Origin: Ficedula albicollis
Lineage: Eukaryota; Chordata; Aves; Passeriformes; Muscicapidae
NCBI RefSeq assembly: GCF_000247815.1
Contig: NC_021674.1
Span: 32,723,462-32,787,461, forward strand
Length of the DNA: 64,000 bases
Reading direction: 5' to 3'
The translations under genes and the position numbers were made by a program. Under the pieces are notes generated by a model, which saw only the letters and a list, made by a program, of their open reading frames with translations, made no database searches and was not told where the DNA came from. Shown one piece after another: positions 61,612 to 64,000 of this stretch (position 1 is its first letter; each line of letters begins with the position of its first letter).

Positions 61612-63842
61612 GCTTTTGTACTAAATAAACTGACATGTCATTGTTTATTGATAATAAACTAATAGTGCAGAATTAAGCTAAGTACAAAATGGAATCTGTT
61701 CAGAGCTTGACCCCACATCTTCCTGGTCCTGGCCTCCTACAGCATGACCTATATGTACAGCACTTCCAGAGCATTCAGCTCCTGAGAGACAACTTTTTTT
61801 CCTCAGTCTGTCCCCTGCAGATGTTCAACTTCCTAAATGGTCTCTGAGGATCTGCTCTTTACCTGCAGACCAGGTAATCCTACTGGTCATGACACTCTTC
61901 CCTGACTGTGGCATGAGCTGATCTATACTTCTTCCTTATCATCTGGGGAGGTTGACAGAGAATGCAGTTTGAAGAAATGCAACCAAAAGCTGCAACTGAG
62001 CCTGGGTCAGACAAGTCCCCTCTCTTCCCAAACACACAGACAAAACTGCTGGTTCTTGGAGACTGTGACATAGGTTTGTGGCTTCTTAAGGAACACCACA
62101 GGGAACAGAACCTTCAGCTGGAGAGCAGGTATTTCTGGTAGTAGTTAGGTAGAATTCCAAGGATATTTGCAAATTTAATGCAATGCATATAGGGCTTCAT
62201 TATAAATATGTATCTTCATCAAGTTGACCTACAGGAGTATTCTAGCAGCAGTGGACTAAGTAAGTAAACAAGGTATGTGAAATAAGTGGATCGGGGGGTC
62301 AAAAATAAAGGGACACATGCACATTCAAAGTCCTTCCATCACTGCTGAGGCCTGGGAATGATACAGGGGTTGGAAGAGGGATAAAAGCATCTACAGACCC
62401 TTCCTCCCTCTGCCTTCCTCCCGTGGGTGCAGGACAAGCTGCCCTGAGAGGCAGGATGAGGTGGGGTGAGGAAGGATGTGCAGCAGCCAGGAGAGATGCT
62501 GCACTCAGGCTGCTGCCAGTGGAATGAGCTGAAGTCTTTGAGTCTGGCCTTGTCCACCTCACAGCAGTGAGCAAAGGATGTGCATGTGCAGACTGAGGGA
62601 AGTCCTTCCACAGGGGCCAGGGAAGGACAATCAGGTCAGCTGTCTTCTTTCCTATGCATGCTGCCAGTCGTTTCTTGGTTTCCATGGAAACTGGCTGCTA
62701 CTTTTGTACTAAATAAACTGACGTCATTGTTTATTGATAATAAACTAATAGTGCGCTTTTGTACTAAATAAACTGACATGTCATTGTTTATTGATAATAA
62801 ACTAATAGTGCAGAATTAAGCTAAGTACAAAATGGAATCTGTTCAGAGCTTGACCCCACATCTTCCTGGTCCTGGCCTCCTACAGCATGACCTATATGTA
62901 CAGCACTTCCAGAGCATTCAGCTCCTGAGAGACAACTTTTTTTCCTCAGTCTGTCCCCTGTAGATGTTCAACTTCCTAAATGGTCTCTGAGGATCTGCTC
63001 TTTACCTGCAGACCAGGTAATCCTACTGGTCATGACACTCTTCCCTGACTGTGTCATGAGCTGATCTATACTTCTTCCTTATCATCTGGGGAGGTTGACA
63101 GAGAATGCAGTTTGAAGAAATGCAACCAAAAGCTGCAACTGAGCCTGGGTCAGACAAGTCCCCTCTCTTCCCAAACACACAGACAAAACTGCTGGTTCTT
63201 GGAGACTGTGACATAGGTTTGTGGCTTCTTAAGGAACACCACAGGGAACAGAACCTTCAGCTGGAGAGCAGGTATTTCTGGTAGTAGTTAGGTAGAATTC
63301 CAAGGATATTTGCAAATTTAAGTCAATGCATATAGGGCTTCATTATAAATATGTATCTTCATCAAGTTGACCTACAGGAGTATTCTAGCAGCAGTGGACT
63401 AAGTAAGTAAACAAGGTATGTGAAATAAGTGGATCGGGGGGTCAAAAATAAAGGGACACATGCACATTCAAAGTCCTTCCATCACTGCTGAGGCCTGGGA
63501 ATGATACAGGGGTTGGAAGAGGGATAAAAGCATCTACAGACCCTTCCTCCCTCTGCCTTCCTCCCGTGGGTGCAGGACAAGCTGCCCTGAGAGGCAGGAT
63601 GAGGTGGGGTGAGGAAGGATGTGCAGCAGCCAGGAGAGATGCTGCACTCAGGCTGCTGCCAGTGGAATGAGCTGAAGTCTTTGAGTCTGGCCTTGTCCAC
63701 CTCACAGCAGTGAGCAAAGGATGTGCATGTGCAGACTGAGGGAAGTCCTTCCACAGGGGCCAGGGAAGGACAATCAGGTCAGCTGTCTTCTTTCCTATGC
63801 ATGCTGCCAGTCGTTTCTTGGTTTCCATGGAAACTGGCTGCT
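61612..63842. repeat. Recent 1.14-kb tandem duplication with an extra 55-bp partial copy
   Basis: The segment 61612-62699 recurs at 62755-63842 with a constant offset of 1,143 bases. Only a few differences are visible (for example ccctgcagatg against ccctgtagatg, and tgtggcatg against tgtgtcatg). Between them, 62700-62754 is a third copy of just the first 55 or so bases, with a 2-base deletion (ctgacgtcatt against ctgacatgtcatt). The unit contains no recognised gene or transposon end. The minus-strand ORFs of 128 and 90 codons that it carries are duplicated only because the DNA is. Confidence 0.96.
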
Positions 63843-64000
63843 GCAGAAATGATGTTATGAAATCACTTCTGAGATTTAAAGCTAGCAGATTTGCTTTGCT
63901 CTAACGGGAGCCGAGAGGCTCATCACTGTATTACCCTGTGTGTGGTGTGAAAGCAGTTTCAGAGAAGTTGCAGGTATCCCAAGAGAGCCTGTATCACCTG

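Noticed and set aside
61112..61636. A 174-codon minus-strand ORF, with several overlapping ORFs on the other strand
   Set aside because: The region is moderately GC-rich, which lengthens chance ORFs; composition is mixed and no motif or homologue is recognised. I cannot exclude a lineage-specific exon, but nothing supports it.
62299..63828. A 128-codon minus-strand ORF present twice (62299-62685 and 63442-63828), which could suggest a conserved gene pair
   Set aside because: The identity extends over the whole 1.14-kb unit at the DNA level, including non-coding parts, so it reflects a recent duplication and not protein conservation. No domain is seen.

Overview
The window looks like nuclear DNA of a bird. 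It carries several CR1 LINE fragments with the typical avian CR1 3' end and reverse-transcriptase ORF remains, long AT-rich introns, compact exons with GT-AG splice sites, and parts of two vertebrate housekeeping genes that I recognise from their encoded peptides. There are no prokaryotic features (operons, ribosome binding sites, CRISPR). I cannot name the species. Layout: (1) 1 to about 22,000, minus strand: the 5' half of ADSS2 (adenylosuccinate synthetase 2). Four consecutive coding exons are visible at 6547-6649, 4048-4116, 3252-3302 and 397-463; the rest of the gene lies to the left of the window. The first coding exon, which should carry the P-loop, is not visible. Its expected place in a GC-rich island is occupied by an uninterrupted run of 1,517 G (20487-22003). 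(2) About 22,000-42,800: AT-rich intergenic DNA between two head-to-head genes, with three CR1 fragments and a set of short tandem duplications. (3) About 42,800-58,500, plus strand: a complete DESI2 (PPPDE1, desumoylating isopeptidase 2) coding sequence in five exons (44101-44139, 50760-50832, 52185-52278, 52803-52944, 54900-55133) encoding 193 residues, with its catalytic His and Cys in place, followed by a long 3' UTR candidate. Its CpG-island promoter and the start of intron 1 are also interrupted by pure G runs of 879 and 190 bases. (4) About 58,500-64,000: non-coding flank ending in a nearly identical 1.14-kb tandem duplication. The two genes are independent: ADSS2 makes adenylosuccinate for AMP synthesis in the cytosol, and DESI2 is a small cysteine isopeptidase. 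I see no undescribed multi-gene system. The most notable points are the four giant pure-G tracts, which look like sequencing or assembly artefacts that hide ADSS2 exon 1 and the DESI2 promoter; the recent 1.14-kb duplication; and the clustering of young 50-90-bp tandem duplications.
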